Shown piece after piece: positions 1-4,446 of a stretch of DNA of 6,851 nucleotides (position 1 is the first letter of the stretch; each line of letters starts with the position of its first letter). Origin of the DNA: an uncultured Clostridia bacterium (GTDB taxonomy: Bacteria > Bacillota > Clostridia > Oscillospirales > Acutalibacteraceae). The stretch covers positions 1-6,851 of the forward strand of contig CAMNDS010000043.1 of the NCBI GenBank assembly GCA_946535695.1, given 5' to 3'. Under the pieces are notes generated by a model. That model did not search any database. It had not been told where the DNA came from and saw only the letters and a program-made list of their open reading frames with translations. The translations under genes and the position numbers were made by a program.

Positions 1-2
1 AA

Positions 3-416
3 TATAAAGATGAAATAAAAAATAAATTAATTATTTTACTTACATATATCTTATTAGTAATGGGGGCTAATCAAGAAAATTCGACAGAATTTGTAGATCA
101 TTGGAAAAAAGAAATTAGAAGTTTTATTAGAAGTTTATGTATAAAGAAACTAAAAACAAAAGATACATATCAAACAAGAAAAACACATATTTCAGATATA
201 TTAATTAGACAATATGAAATTGATACAGAAGATGATTATATATGGGAATTATCTCATAAATTAAATTTAGAAGGATATGATTTAGATGAGGACAATATTT
301 ATAATGAATTTATAAATTTATGGCATAAATTTCAAGATGAATATTTGAATGATTTAATAGATGTAATTGCAGATAAAGATTTTGAAAAAATTAAAATATT
401 TGTAAATAAAATTTAG
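3..416 (+). CDS. Hypothetical protein, C-terminal part (5' end outside window)
   Basis: I do not recognise this protein. The frame is open from base 3 to the TAG at 414-416, so the ATG at 60 is probably internal. The residues before it (YKDEIKNKLIILLTYILLV) read like a continuing hydrophobic helix, and no leader sequence stands before base 60. The visible part is about 137 residues and mostly predicted helical. It has a basic middle (KKLKTKDTYQTRKTH) and an acidic, aromatic C-terminal half (DTEDDYIWEL, LWHKFQDEYL). No catalytic motif, signal peptide or metal site is evident. The G of its stop codon is the first base of tRNA-Phe, so gene and tRNA are fused without spacer. Real coding is likely from the amino-acid composition and the codon bias towards A/T; function is unknown. 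Confidence 0.65.
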   Translation, partial: YKDEIKNKLIILLTYILLVMGANQENSTEFVDHWKKEIRSFIRSLCIKKLKTKDTYQTRKTHISDILIRQYEIDTEDDYIWELSHKLNLEGYDLDEDNIYNEFINLWHKFQDEYLNDLIDVIADKDFEKIKIFVNKI

Positions 417-488
417 GGTTGTTGGCAGATGTGGTCATTGCACTTGACTGAAAATCAAGAGGACTCCGATCGTAACGGGGACAGCCCA
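416..488 (+). tRNA. tRNA-Phe (anticodon GAA)
   Basis: Complete type I cloverleaf. The acceptor stem GGGTTGT pairs with ACAGCCC over 7 bp, and the discriminator is A488. The anticodon stem CTTGA/TCAAG encloses loop CTGAAAA, giving anticodon GAA. The T-stem CTCCG/CGGGG is intact, but the T-loop is ATCGTAA instead of the usual TTCRANY. The same loop occurs in tRNA-Asn at the right end, and tRNA-Gly(GCC) has a related one. CCA is not encoded. Base 1 is also the last base of the upstream stop codon. Confidence 0.93.
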
Positions 489-725
489 CAGTTTTATAAC
501 TAAATAAAATCTGTTTTATAACTAAATAAAATAAGACCGAGATTGAGAATTTTATTTAGAAACTCTAAGATAATAATTCATATAGACGTATATGATAATA
601 ATTATCAATTTACTCGAGAGTTATCTACTTAATTAAGGCGCCTTATAACTACTATTTTTAGTAGAATGTTAATTAAGGAGGATTAGGAGAGTTTTTTTTT
701 ATTTTTATTAAAAAAATAGTATATT
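489..725 (+). other. AT-rich leader with repeats and hairpins, no gene seen
   Basis: This 237-base stretch has no convincing ORF or tRNA. It holds a direct repeat (491-532), a 10-bp palindrome AAGGCGCCTT, a hairpin CTACTA-TTTT-TAGTAG near 650, and the word TTAATTAAGG twice (about 40 bases apart, near 631 and 669). The second copy leads into AAGGAGG, a perfect Shine-Dalgarno-like string. It lies about 45 bases before the ATG at 726, too far to serve that start. A run of about ten T and an A-rich stretch follow. The stretch looks like an untranslated leader or promoter region for the gene at 726. Confidence 0.45.
491..532 (+). repeat. Direct repeat, two 20-nt copies
   Basis: Bases 491-510 and 513-532 are identical 20-mers (GTTTTATAACTAAATAAAAT) separated by two bases. 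They start two bases after the end of tRNA-Phe. The role is unknown; a tandem duplication or a pair of protein-binding sites are both possible. Confidence 0.85.
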
Positions 726-1211
726 ATGAGAGATATTAAAACTTATATTAATGAATCAGTTACAATTAATGAAGCTATGACAGATAGCACAAAAACTTCA
801 ATATTAGAAATTGCACAAGATTTAGAAGAATATTTATCACAAATTATTCCTTCATTAAATGATAAATGGAAAAAATGGTTTAAAACATCATTTACAAGTT
901 CTGATTTAAATGAGATTTATAATAATTGTTTAGATGTATCATTAGTTGAATGGAGAGGTCGTCAGACAAGATCTGGTTGGGAATCTGGAATATTTGATAG
1001 ATATAAAAGTTATTATAGAGAAGATACTAAAGAAACTATTAAAGAACTAAATAATGAATATAATGTAAGATATCGATATAATATGATCTTTTCAACATGT
1101 TGTGAATATTTAGAAGGTTGTGGATACGATGATCCAGCAGTACAATGGAAGAAAAGAGATTTTGTATGTGCATCCACAGCTATGGAATTTGTTATAAATA
1201 AACTAAAATAA
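726..1211 (+). CDS. Hypothetical protein A with shared N-terminal phage peptide
   Basis: Unrecognised 161-residue protein. It begins MRDIKTYINESVTINEA, closely matching the N-termini of the proteins at 3604 and 4954 (M-x-x-I-x-x-[YF]-[IV]-x-E-x-[VL]-x-[IL]-N). The rest is unlike those two. It is helical and rich in W, Y and charged residues, with a Cys-containing segment (STCCEYLEGCGYDDP) near residues 123-137. No enzyme motif is seen. The shared peptide resembles the capsid-targeting sequence of T4 internal head proteins, whose (I/L)-x-E site is cut by the prohead protease. 'INE' at residues 8-10 would fit, but this is inference. The ATG is preceded only by A/T-rich sequence, as with the other genes here. 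The minus-strand frame across it is a shadow. Confidence 0.8.
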   Translation: MRDIKTYINESVTINEAMTDSTKTSILEIAQDLEEYLSQIIPSLNDKWKKWFKTSFTSSDLNEIYNNCLDVSLVEWRGRQTRSGWESGIFDRYKSYYREDTKETIKELNNEYNVRYRYNMIFSTCCEYLEGCGYDDPAVQWKKRDFVCASTAMEFVINKLK

Positions 1212-1220
1212 TAAACATAT

Positions 1221-1305
1221 AAGTTGGAATACACACAAAGAAGATTGATTCGACTCCTTAGTGTAACGGTTAGCATGCTTTGTGAATCTTGCAAGATTCC
1301 AACTT
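1221..1305 (+). ncRNA. Candidate structured RNA with tRNA-His-like pieces
   Basis: A 10-bp outer stem (AAGTTGGAAT 1221-1230 with ATTCCAACTT 1296-1305) encloses a 7-bp stem (CACAAAG 1234-1240 with CTTTGTG 1278-1284). It also encloses a perfect 16-nt palindrome at 1284-1299 that can form a T-arm-like hairpin. The interior contains a convincing tRNA D-arm string (TAGTGTAACGGTTAGCAT) followed by TTGTGAA, the usual tRNA-His anticodon loop. However, no T-arm follows in the normal place and the anticodon stem does not pair. It could be a rearranged or decayed tRNA-His, or an unrelated small RNA. The pairing is visible; the role is not. Confidence 0.4.
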
Positions 1306-1345
1306 TTATATTACTCCAAGGAACTTGAGTATAAACAAGATGTTG

Positions 1346-1386
1346 GGGCCCTATGAGGAGTATATAAATAACAGAAGGGTCCACCA
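1346..1386 (+). other. Acceptor-like hairpin ending in ACCA, abutting tRNA-Pro
   Basis: GGGCCCT (1346-1352) pairs with AGGGTCC (1376-1382) over 7 bp including one G-T pair. The sequence ACCA then follows, and tRNA-Pro starts on the very next base. The 23-nt interior is too short for a cloverleaf and includes most of the first direct repeat. It may be a processing hairpin for the tRNA 5' end or the remnant of a tRNA. A similar arrangement stands before tRNA-Gly at 4858. Confidence 0.35.
1350..1366 (+). repeat. 17-nt direct repeat, copy 1
   Basis: CCTATGAGGAGTATATA is identical to 1479-1495. Copy starts are 129 bases (43 codons) apart and tRNA-Pro lies between them. Both copies read PYEEYI or SYEEYI in the same reading frame. 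Here that frame opens with an ATG at 1340 (MLGPYEEYI) and ends at a TGA at 1430-1432 inside the tRNA. Confidence 0.85.
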
Positions 1387-1464
1387 CGGGATGTATGCCG
1401 GTAATTGGTTTAACCGTCCTCACTTGGAATGAGGTTTATGCAGGTTCGAGTCCTGTCATCCCGA
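1387..1464 (+). tRNA. tRNA-Pro (anticodon TGG)
   Basis: The acceptor CGGGATG/CATCCCG gives 7 bp and the C1-G72 start typical of bacterial tRNA-Pro; the discriminator is A1464. The anticodon stem CCTCA/TGAGG holds loop CTTGGAA, anticodon TGG. The T-arm GCAGG-TTCGAGT-CCTGT is normal. The D-arm pairs as CGGT/ACCG and carries about three extra bases on its 5' side. CCA is not encoded. It lies on a 129-bp segment bounded by 17-nt direct repeats that interrupts a coding frame. Confidence 0.93.
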
Positions 1465-1465
1465 C

Positions 1466-1621
1466 AATATTATTGGATCCTATGAGGAGTATATATATTC
1501 TGAAGAAACAAAAAATAAAATTAAAAAAACCCGTAAACATATTACACAAAAACAAAATAAATTATCAGAATTAAAACTTGTATCTGAATTAATAGAAAAT
1601 AATAAATATTGTTTAATTTAG
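1466..1621 (+). pseudogene. N-terminal fragment of endonuclease gene, no start codon
   Basis: The frame ending at TAG 1619-1621 encodes NIIGSYEEYIYSEETKNK followed by a lysine- and glutamine-rich helical stretch ending SELIENNKYCLI. It has no ATG and its open part runs back into tRNA-Pro, so it cannot be an intact gene. The phrase SEETKNKIKKTR resembles the short DNA-binding NUMOD3-type repeats of phage homing endonucleases (weak resemblance). Its 3' end overlaps the start of the next frame (1606-2187) by a few codons, consistent with a single ancestral gene cut by a one-base change. The proposed original 5' end is the ATG at 1340, now separated by the tRNA-Pro cassette. Confidence 0.5.
1479..1495 (+). 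repeat. 17-nt direct repeat, copy 2
   Basis: Second copy of CCTATGAGGAGTATATA. In the same frame as copy 1 it encodes SYEEYI and runs on into the N-terminal fragment of the endonuclease gene. Recombination between the copies would remove 129 bases, including tRNA-Pro, and would attach this frame to the ATG at 1340. Confidence 0.85.
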
Positions 1622-2187
1622 ATAATTATCAATATAATGACAAATATGTAAATATTAATACTTTAATATTACATAAATGCACATGTTGTAATAGAGAGTT
1701 TTATGGACGAATTACCAAATATGGTAATTTTGTAAATACTAAACAATGTTGCGATAAATGCCAATTAGAAAATAATAAACAACAAGCATCATTACAAAGA
1801 CGAAAAGAAATTCAAAATGGAACGTTTCAAGGATGGGCAACTCGAAATATATTAAGTTATCCTGAACAATTTTGGATAAATGTTTTAAAAAATAATAATA
1901 TTGAATATATTCCAAATAAACCTATCAAACAAGAAAATAATATATCTAACTATTTTTCAGATTTTTATATTGAACATAATGGAAGAAAAATTGATTTAGA
2001 AATTGATGGTAAACAACATTTATGGGAAGATAGAAAAGAACATGATAAATTAAGAGATGAATATATAAAATCAAAAGGAATAGAAGTTTATAGAATACCA
2101 TGGAATGAAATTAATTCAGAAAATGGTAAACAATTAATGAAAGAAAAAATAGATAAATTTATTAAATATTATAATGATTTAAATTAA
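1609..2187 (+). CDS. Vsr/DUF559-like (EDxHD-type) homing endonuclease, probably 5'-truncated
   Basis: The frame begins at a TTG with no in-frame ATG until near the C-terminus, so it is probably the distal part of a frameshifted gene. Residues about 24-51 carry CTCC and CCDKC, a likely zinc ribbon. Residues about 115-170 hold the core of the Vsr-like/DUF559 nuclease fold: DFYIEHNGRKIDLEIDGKQH, then R..HDKLRDEYIKSKGIEVYR. The D in the IDGKQH strand, the following H, the HD pair and the terminal R-I-P-W are the expected active-site and core positions. Members of this superfamily include mismatch nicking enzymes and phage homing endonucleases such as I-Bth0305I. In a phage tRNA array a mobile-endonuclease role is the best guess. 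The target is unknown, and whether it is still made is doubtful. Confidence 0.65.
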   Translation: MFNLDNYQYNDKYVNINTLILHKCTCCNREFYGRITKYGNFVNTKQCCDKCQLENNKQQASLQRRKEIQNGTFQGWATRNILSYPEQFWINVLKNNNIEYIPNKPIKQENNISNYFSDFYIEHNGRKIDLEIDGKQHLWEDRKEHDKLRDEYIKSKGIEVYRIPWNEINSENGKQLMKEKIDKFIKYYNDLN

Positions 2188-2202
2188 GTCATCTCTACTT
2201 TT

Positions 2203-2289
2203 GGAGAAAGCAACCTGCAAGGAGTAGGGACTGCCTGCTAAGCAGATCGTTCAATTTATTTGGATTGAGGTCGGAACTCAGCTTCTCCG
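2203..2289 (+). tRNA. tRNA-Ser (anticodon GCT)
   Basis: Type II tRNA of 87 nt. The acceptor GGAGAAA/CTTCTCC pairs except at the last position. The anticodon arm pairs CTGC/GCAG around loop CTGCTAA, giving anticodon GCT. The long variable arm pairs TTCAA/TTGGA, and the T-stem is TTGAG/CTCAG with loop GTCGGAA. The long arm agrees with a serine tRNA. It stands 15 bases after the endonuclease stop codon; CCA is not encoded. Confidence 0.9.
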
Positions 2290-2318
2290 CAACAGATAAT
2301 ATTATTTTTAGAATTTTA

Positions 2319-2337
2319 AGAAAATTTTGAATTTTCT
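2319..2337 (+). other. AT-rich hairpin between tRNA-Ser and the next ORF
   Basis: AGAAAAT pairs with ATTTTCT around TTTGA. No T-tract follows, so a terminator is unlikely on the plus strand. The rest of 2290-2407 is AT-rich spacer; ACAGAT near 2292 and ATCTGT near 2384 could pair around it. Confidence 0.3.
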
Positions 2338-2407
2338 ACGAATATATCTATATTATTTATGTATGGTAGTTAACATAAAAAACATCTGTAATTAAAATAT
2401 AGTTAAG

Positions 2408-2566
2408 ATGAAGACAAGAGATTTTCTTTCAAAAGTAATGAATATGGTAACAGATAATCCTGAGATATTGGATATGGATGTTAAATTTCCTTGTGATGGT
2501 GGATGTAGAACATTACCTGTTTCTTACATATATATAGAAGATGACACATTAATATTAGATTGCTGA
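2408..2566 (+). CDS. Small hypothetical protein (52 residues)
   Basis: It starts MKTRDFLSKVMNMVTDNPE and has the composition of a folded protein: an amphipathic N-terminal helix, then CDGGC and two likely strands (VSYIYIEDDTLILDC). I do not recognise it. It ends at TGA 2564-2566. The same frame then stays open for 24 codons right up to the ATG of the next gene at 2639, and a stem-loop pair straddles and follows the stop. It may be a complete small protein, the front part of a gene broken by a nonsense change, or a read-through gene. The ATG is preceded by an A/T-rich leader. Confidence 0.6.
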   Translation: MKTRDFLSKVMNMVTDNPEILDMDVKFPCDGGCRTLPVSYIYIEDDTLILDC

Positions 2567-2610
2567 ATCTTAAAATCAGCTGGCGGCCTCTCTGAAAAGT
2601 TCAGAGTTGT
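2555..2610 (+). other. Two hairpins at and after a TGA stop
   Basis: GCTGA and TCAGC pair around a 9-nt loop, with the TGA inside the stem. CTCTGAA and TTCAGAG then form a 7-bp hairpin with loop AAG. GGCGGCC between them is unusually GC-rich for this window. This may be a recoding or regulatory structure, or a decayed tRNA. The acceptor stem and a TTCGA T-loop are absent. Confidence 0.4.
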
Positions 2611-2638
2611 AATTCAAAAAAATAAAAAAATAAGAGTT

Positions 2639-2914
2639 ATGACAAAGAAATTTTGGAATGATTGGCAAAAACGAATAGGTGAGACAAAAAACATTTATTT
2701 GGCTCATATAATAACAAATCCAAATAATGGATGTACTTATTATTATTCAGTTCTGTCAAATGTATATGGGGATGATAAGATTCTAAAAACATCTTTTCAT
2801 GGAGATACAGTTGATTTGATTATTGAAAGACATGGATGGGCAAATGGACACCATATAGTAGAAAATGAATATTTGACATTGAATCGTGTAGATATCGAAA
2901 CTGTAGAATTTTAA
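2639..2914 (+). CDS. Hypothetical protein (91 residues)
   Basis: Unrecognised. It starts MTKKFWNDWQKRIGETKNIY, followed by alternating strand-like segments (IYLAHIITNP, YYYSVLSNVYG, DTVDLIIERHG, YLTLNRVDIETVEF). This suggests a small mixed alpha/beta or all-beta domain. No catalytic motif, membrane segment or Cys cluster is seen. The leader upstream is almost pure A with TAAGAG just before the ATG, a typical A-rich Bacteroidota-type start. It is in the same frame as the ORF at 2408-2566, from which it is divided by one TGA and 72 in-frame bases. The next gene starts 24 bases downstream, so the three small ORFs may be co-transcribed. Confidence 0.7.
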   Translation: MTKKFWNDWQKRIGETKNIYLAHIITNPNNGCTYYYSVLSNVYGDDKILKTSFHGDTVDLIIERHGWANGHHIVENEYLTLNRVDIETVEF

Positions 2915-2937
2915 ATATTAATATTTTATAATATTTT

Positions 2938-3126
2938 ATGGAAAAACTAATTATAGAAAAATATTTTTCAGAATTGAATAATATTTTGTTTAATAAAAGT
3001 ATTTCCTCTATATATGAACATCAAGATGAAGTTAAAAAACTAATTAATAAAATATATCAAGAAGGTTATTCTGAAGGATATAGAGATTGTTCAAGAGATA
3101 ATGAGGATATTAAATATGAATATTAA
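2938..3126 (+). CDS. Small hypothetical protein (62 residues)
   Basis: Unrecognised, acidic and helical: MEKLIIEKYFSELNNILFNK opens it, and EGYSEGYRDCSRDNED lies near the end. The 'EGY.EGYRD' repeat resembles C-terminal helices of many short phage proteins, without assigning a function. It follows the previous gene by 24 bases and is followed 10 bases later by a terminator-like hairpin, so it may close a three-gene unit. Confidence 0.6.
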   Translation: MEKLIIEKYFSELNNILFNKSISSIYEHQDEVKKLINKIYQEGYSEGYRDCSRDNEDIKYEY

Positions 3127-3135
3127 CAAAATATA

Positions 3136-3161
3136 AAAACTGAAATTAGAATTTCGTTTTT
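3136..3161 (+). terminator. Candidate intrinsic terminator
   Basis: AAAAC-(T)-GAAAT pairs with ATTTC-GTTTT around loop TAGA: 10 bp with one bulged T, followed by TT. The A/T symmetry means it could act on either strand. It stands 10 bases after the stop of the 62-residue ORF. The stem is AT-rich, so strength is uncertain. Confidence 0.5.
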
Positions 3162-3169
3162 CAAAATAA

Positions 3170-3305
3170 AATGACATTAATAGAGGTGAGTTCAGTATCA
3201 AATGAAGTCATGAATTCAGATATGTAGGGCTCTTACTGGGAATGGTGTAAAGGTTGACGAGCATACTATTAAACAACTATAGAAAGTCGCGAATTTTTAT
3301 AGGGT
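3170..3305 (+). other. Folded spacer before tRNA-Ile, no gene
   Basis: No ORF above 18 codons. Visible pairings are GAGTTCA 3188-3194 with TGAATTC 3211-3217 (7 bp), GCTC 3229-3232 with GAGC 3259-3262 (an inner TTAC/GTAA pair is possible), CTATA 3277-3281 with TATAG 3298-3302, and ATGAC near 3170 with GTCAT near 3303 as a closing stem. This is consistent with a small structured RNA or tRNA-operon leader. It is not assigned to any family. Confidence 0.3.
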
Positions 3306-3318
3306 CATTTTTAAATAT

Positions 3319-3392
3319 TGGGCTGTAGCTCAGTTGGTTAGAGTGACACACTGATAATGTGTAGGTCCCGAGTTCAAATCTCGGCAGCCCAA
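3319..3392 (+). tRNA. tRNA-Ile (anticodon GAT), CCA encoded
   Basis: Very regular type I tRNA. The acceptor TGGGCTG/CAGCCCA is 7 bp, the D-arm is GCTC...GAGT, the anticodon stem ACACA/TGTGT holds loop CTGATAA (GAT), and the T-arm is CCGAG-TTCAAAT-CTCGG. Discriminator A3392 is followed directly by CCA (3393-3395), so the tail appears encoded, unlike most tRNAs here. Confidence 0.95.
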
Positions 3393-3400
3393 CCAAAATT

Positions 3401-3488
3401 TGCCACTGTACGTTAATAGCATACGTTTGGAAACTCGCCTGAGAAAACAGGAAAAATCCGAGTGAAGGTTCGATTCCTTCGGTTGCAC
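3401..3488 (+). tRNA. Anomalous tRNA-like gene, anticodon not assignable
   Basis: The 3' side is a normal tRNA: T-arm GAAGG-TTCGATT-CCTTC and acceptor GGTTGCA, which pairs with TGCCACT (3401-3407) at six of seven positions. The D region can pair ACGT/ACGT around a loop without the usual GG. The 37 bases between D and T arms do not give a standard 5-bp stem with 7-base loop. Instead ACTCG/CGAGT encloses a hairpin CCTG-AGAAAA-CAGG, with TTTGGAAA (as in a Ser-GGA loop) just upstream. It may be a type II tRNA with a rearranged centre, a tRNA holding an unspliced insert, or a decayed copy. It lies between good tRNA-Ile and tRNA-Met genes. Confidence 0.55.
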
Positions 3489-3494
3489 AAAATT

Positions 3495-3568
3495 GGCGTG
3501 ATAGCTCAGTTGGTTAGAGCGCATGATTCATACTCATGAGGTCGAACGTTCGATTCGTTCTTACGCTA
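3495..3568 (+). tRNA. tRNA-Met type (anticodon CAT)
   Basis: The acceptor GGCGTGA/TTACGCT pairs with two G-T wobbles. The D-arm is GCTC...GAGC, the anticodon stem CATGA/TCATG holds loop TTCATAC (CAT), and the T-arm is GAACG-TTCGATT-CGTTC, discriminator A. The anticodon stem lacks the three G-C pairs of initiator tRNA, so it is an elongator Met tRNA or an Ile(AUA) tRNA whose C34 becomes lysidine. Sequence alone does not settle which. Confidence 0.92.
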
Positions 3569-3603
3569 CGATAATTATTTTTAATAAAGAATAATGATGA
3601 ATA

Positions 3604-4032
3604 ATGAGGAATATATCATATTTTATAAATGAAAAATTAAAGTTGAATAATCAATCAAAATTAAATGTTAATAAGTCAGATATATCAAAAATAAGATTTG
3701 ATTTTTATTTTACATTAGATGATTACGATGAAAAAGAATATTATAAAGAACAATTTTATAATGCTTTTAAGAAATGGCCACAGAAAGATCTTGATGCAAT
3801 AAAATCAATTATGGTTATTTATCATGAAAAATATGATGGTGTTACTGTGGCATACGGAATAAAAATTAAAATTGACTCAAAACAATATTCAGTAGCATTT
3901 TTTGAATCAACTGATAATCATTTTGAAGTTACAAATAAACAAAATATTTCAAACGTAAATTGGTTAGATCCTCATAATAATATTATTGAATGTTTTATAG
4001 ATCAAATTTATAAAGATAATTGGCAATCTTAA
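3604..4032 (+). CDS. Hypothetical protein B with shared N-terminal phage peptide
   Basis: Unrecognised 142-residue protein. The N-terminus MRNISYFINEKLKLNNQSKL matches those of the genes at 726 and 4954. The body reads as a small alpha/beta domain: IRFDFYFTLDDYDEKEYYKE, AFKKWPQKDLDAIKSIMVIY, then strands VTVAYGIKIKI and YSVAFFES. No active-site motif is seen. As in protein A, 'INE' at residues 8-10 would be a suitable cut site for a phage prohead protease if the leader is a head-targeting peptide, which is inference. The ATG chosen gives the best match to the shared peptide; a few bases of A/T-rich leader precede it, with an upstream out-of-frame ATGATG. Confidence 0.8.
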   Translation: MRNISYFINEKLKLNNQSKLNVNKSDISKIRFDFYFTLDDYDEKEYYKEQFYNAFKKWPQKDLDAIKSIMVIYHEKYDGVTVAYGIKIKIDSKQYSVAFFESTDNHFEVTNKQNISNVNWLDPHNNIIECFIDQIYKDNWQS

Positions 4033-4060
4033 ATAATCTTATTGAATGTTTTTGATAATT

Positions 4061-4100
4061 GATAAAAATTGATAAAAATTGATAAAAATTGATAAAAATC
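4061..4100 (+). repeat. Four tandem copies of a 10-bp repeat
   Basis: GATAAAAATT occurs at 4061, 4071, 4081 and, with a final C, 4091; a degenerate copy (GATAATT) precedes at 4054. The period equals about one DNA helical turn, with an A-tract in each unit. This would give phased A-tracts and intrinsic bending, immediately upstream of tRNA-Gly. It may be an upstream promoter element for the tRNA cluster or slippage. Confidence 0.9.
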
Positions 4101-4174
4101 GCGTCATTGGTGTTTAATGGCTAGCATATGGCGCTTCCACCGCTAAGGTACGTGTTCGAATCACGCATGACGCT
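4101..4174 (+). tRNA. tRNA-Gly (anticodon TCC)
   Basis: The acceptor GCGTCAT/ATGACGC pairs over 7 bp; discriminator T4174. The anticodon stem TGGCG/CGCTA holds loop CTTCCAC (TCC). The T-arm ACGTG-TTCGAAT-CACGC has a mismatch only at its outer pair. The gene begins directly after the tandem repeat. No CCA is encoded. Confidence 0.93.
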
Positions 4175-4349
4175 CAAATACGATACGTAGTTTAAAATAT
4201 GAGTTTGAGCCGTAGATGTAGTGTTACATCCATGTTCTTGAAAATAAAAGAAATGAATAAACCATATTAAAACTTCATTTGATGACTATAGGATGAGAAG
4301 TTATCGTTACTCATTAAAAAAGAGACCTCCTATATAGAATGAAGATAAT
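4175..4349 (+). other. Hairpin-rich spacer between tRNA-Gly and tRNA-Arg
   Basis: No ORF or tRNA found in 175 bases. Hairpins: GCTCAAA (4172-4178, starting inside tRNA-Gly) with TTTGAGC (4204-4210); GATGTA-GTGT-TACATC (4215-4230); AAATGAA with TTCATTT near 4250-4280; ATGAG with CTCAT near 4292-4314. CTATAGGA near 4286 can also pair with TCCTATATAG near 4328. The density of stems suggests a folded transcript, perhaps tRNA-processing structures. Confidence 0.35.
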
Positions 4350-4423
4350 GCTCCCATAGTTCAACGGAATTAGAATACAGCACTACGGATGCTATGATGA
4401 GGGTTCGAATCCTTCTGGGAGTA
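4350..4423 (+). tRNA. tRNA-Arg (anticodon ACG)
   Basis: The acceptor GCTCCCA/TGGGAGT gives 7 pairs including a G1-T72 wobble. The D-stem is GTTC/GAAT. The anticodon loop CTACGGA gives ACG (A34 normally becomes inosine) in a stem CAGCA/TGCTA with the first pair open. The T-arm is GAGGG-TTCGAAT-CCTTC, discriminator A4423. The minus-strand frame over this region is a shadow. Confidence 0.92.
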
Positions 4424-4430
4424 CACAAAC

Positions 4431-4446
4431 TTTGAAACGTTTCAAA
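4431..4446. other. Perfect 16-bp palindrome
   Basis: TTTGAAACGTTTCAAA is fully self-complementary and lies 7 bases after tRNA-Arg. Without a spacer it is a poor RNA hairpin, so a dimeric protein-binding site is as likely as a processing stem. Confidence 0.6.

Noticed and set aside
674..680. AAGGAGG as ribosome binding site for the gene at 726
   Set aside because: It is about 45 bases upstream of the ATG, well beyond functional spacing, and no start codon with a usable frame lies closer.
1013..1423. Minus-strand 136-residue frame
   Set aside because: It lies opposite hypothetical protein A and tRNA-Pro; its sequence has no domain-like character and is explained as a shadow.
2555..2620. tRNA-Leu or suppressor tRNA reading TAA/TTA
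   Set aside because: A CTTAAAA-containing loop and a 17-nt T-arm-sized hairpin are present, but the stem has a mismatch, the T-loop lacks TTCGA, and no acceptor stem can be found.
3330..3524. Minus-strand 64-residue frame
   Set aside because: It covers tRNA-Ile, the anomalous tRNA and tRNA-Met; the peptide (CRDLNSGPTHYQC) is the familiar artefact of reading a tRNA backwards.
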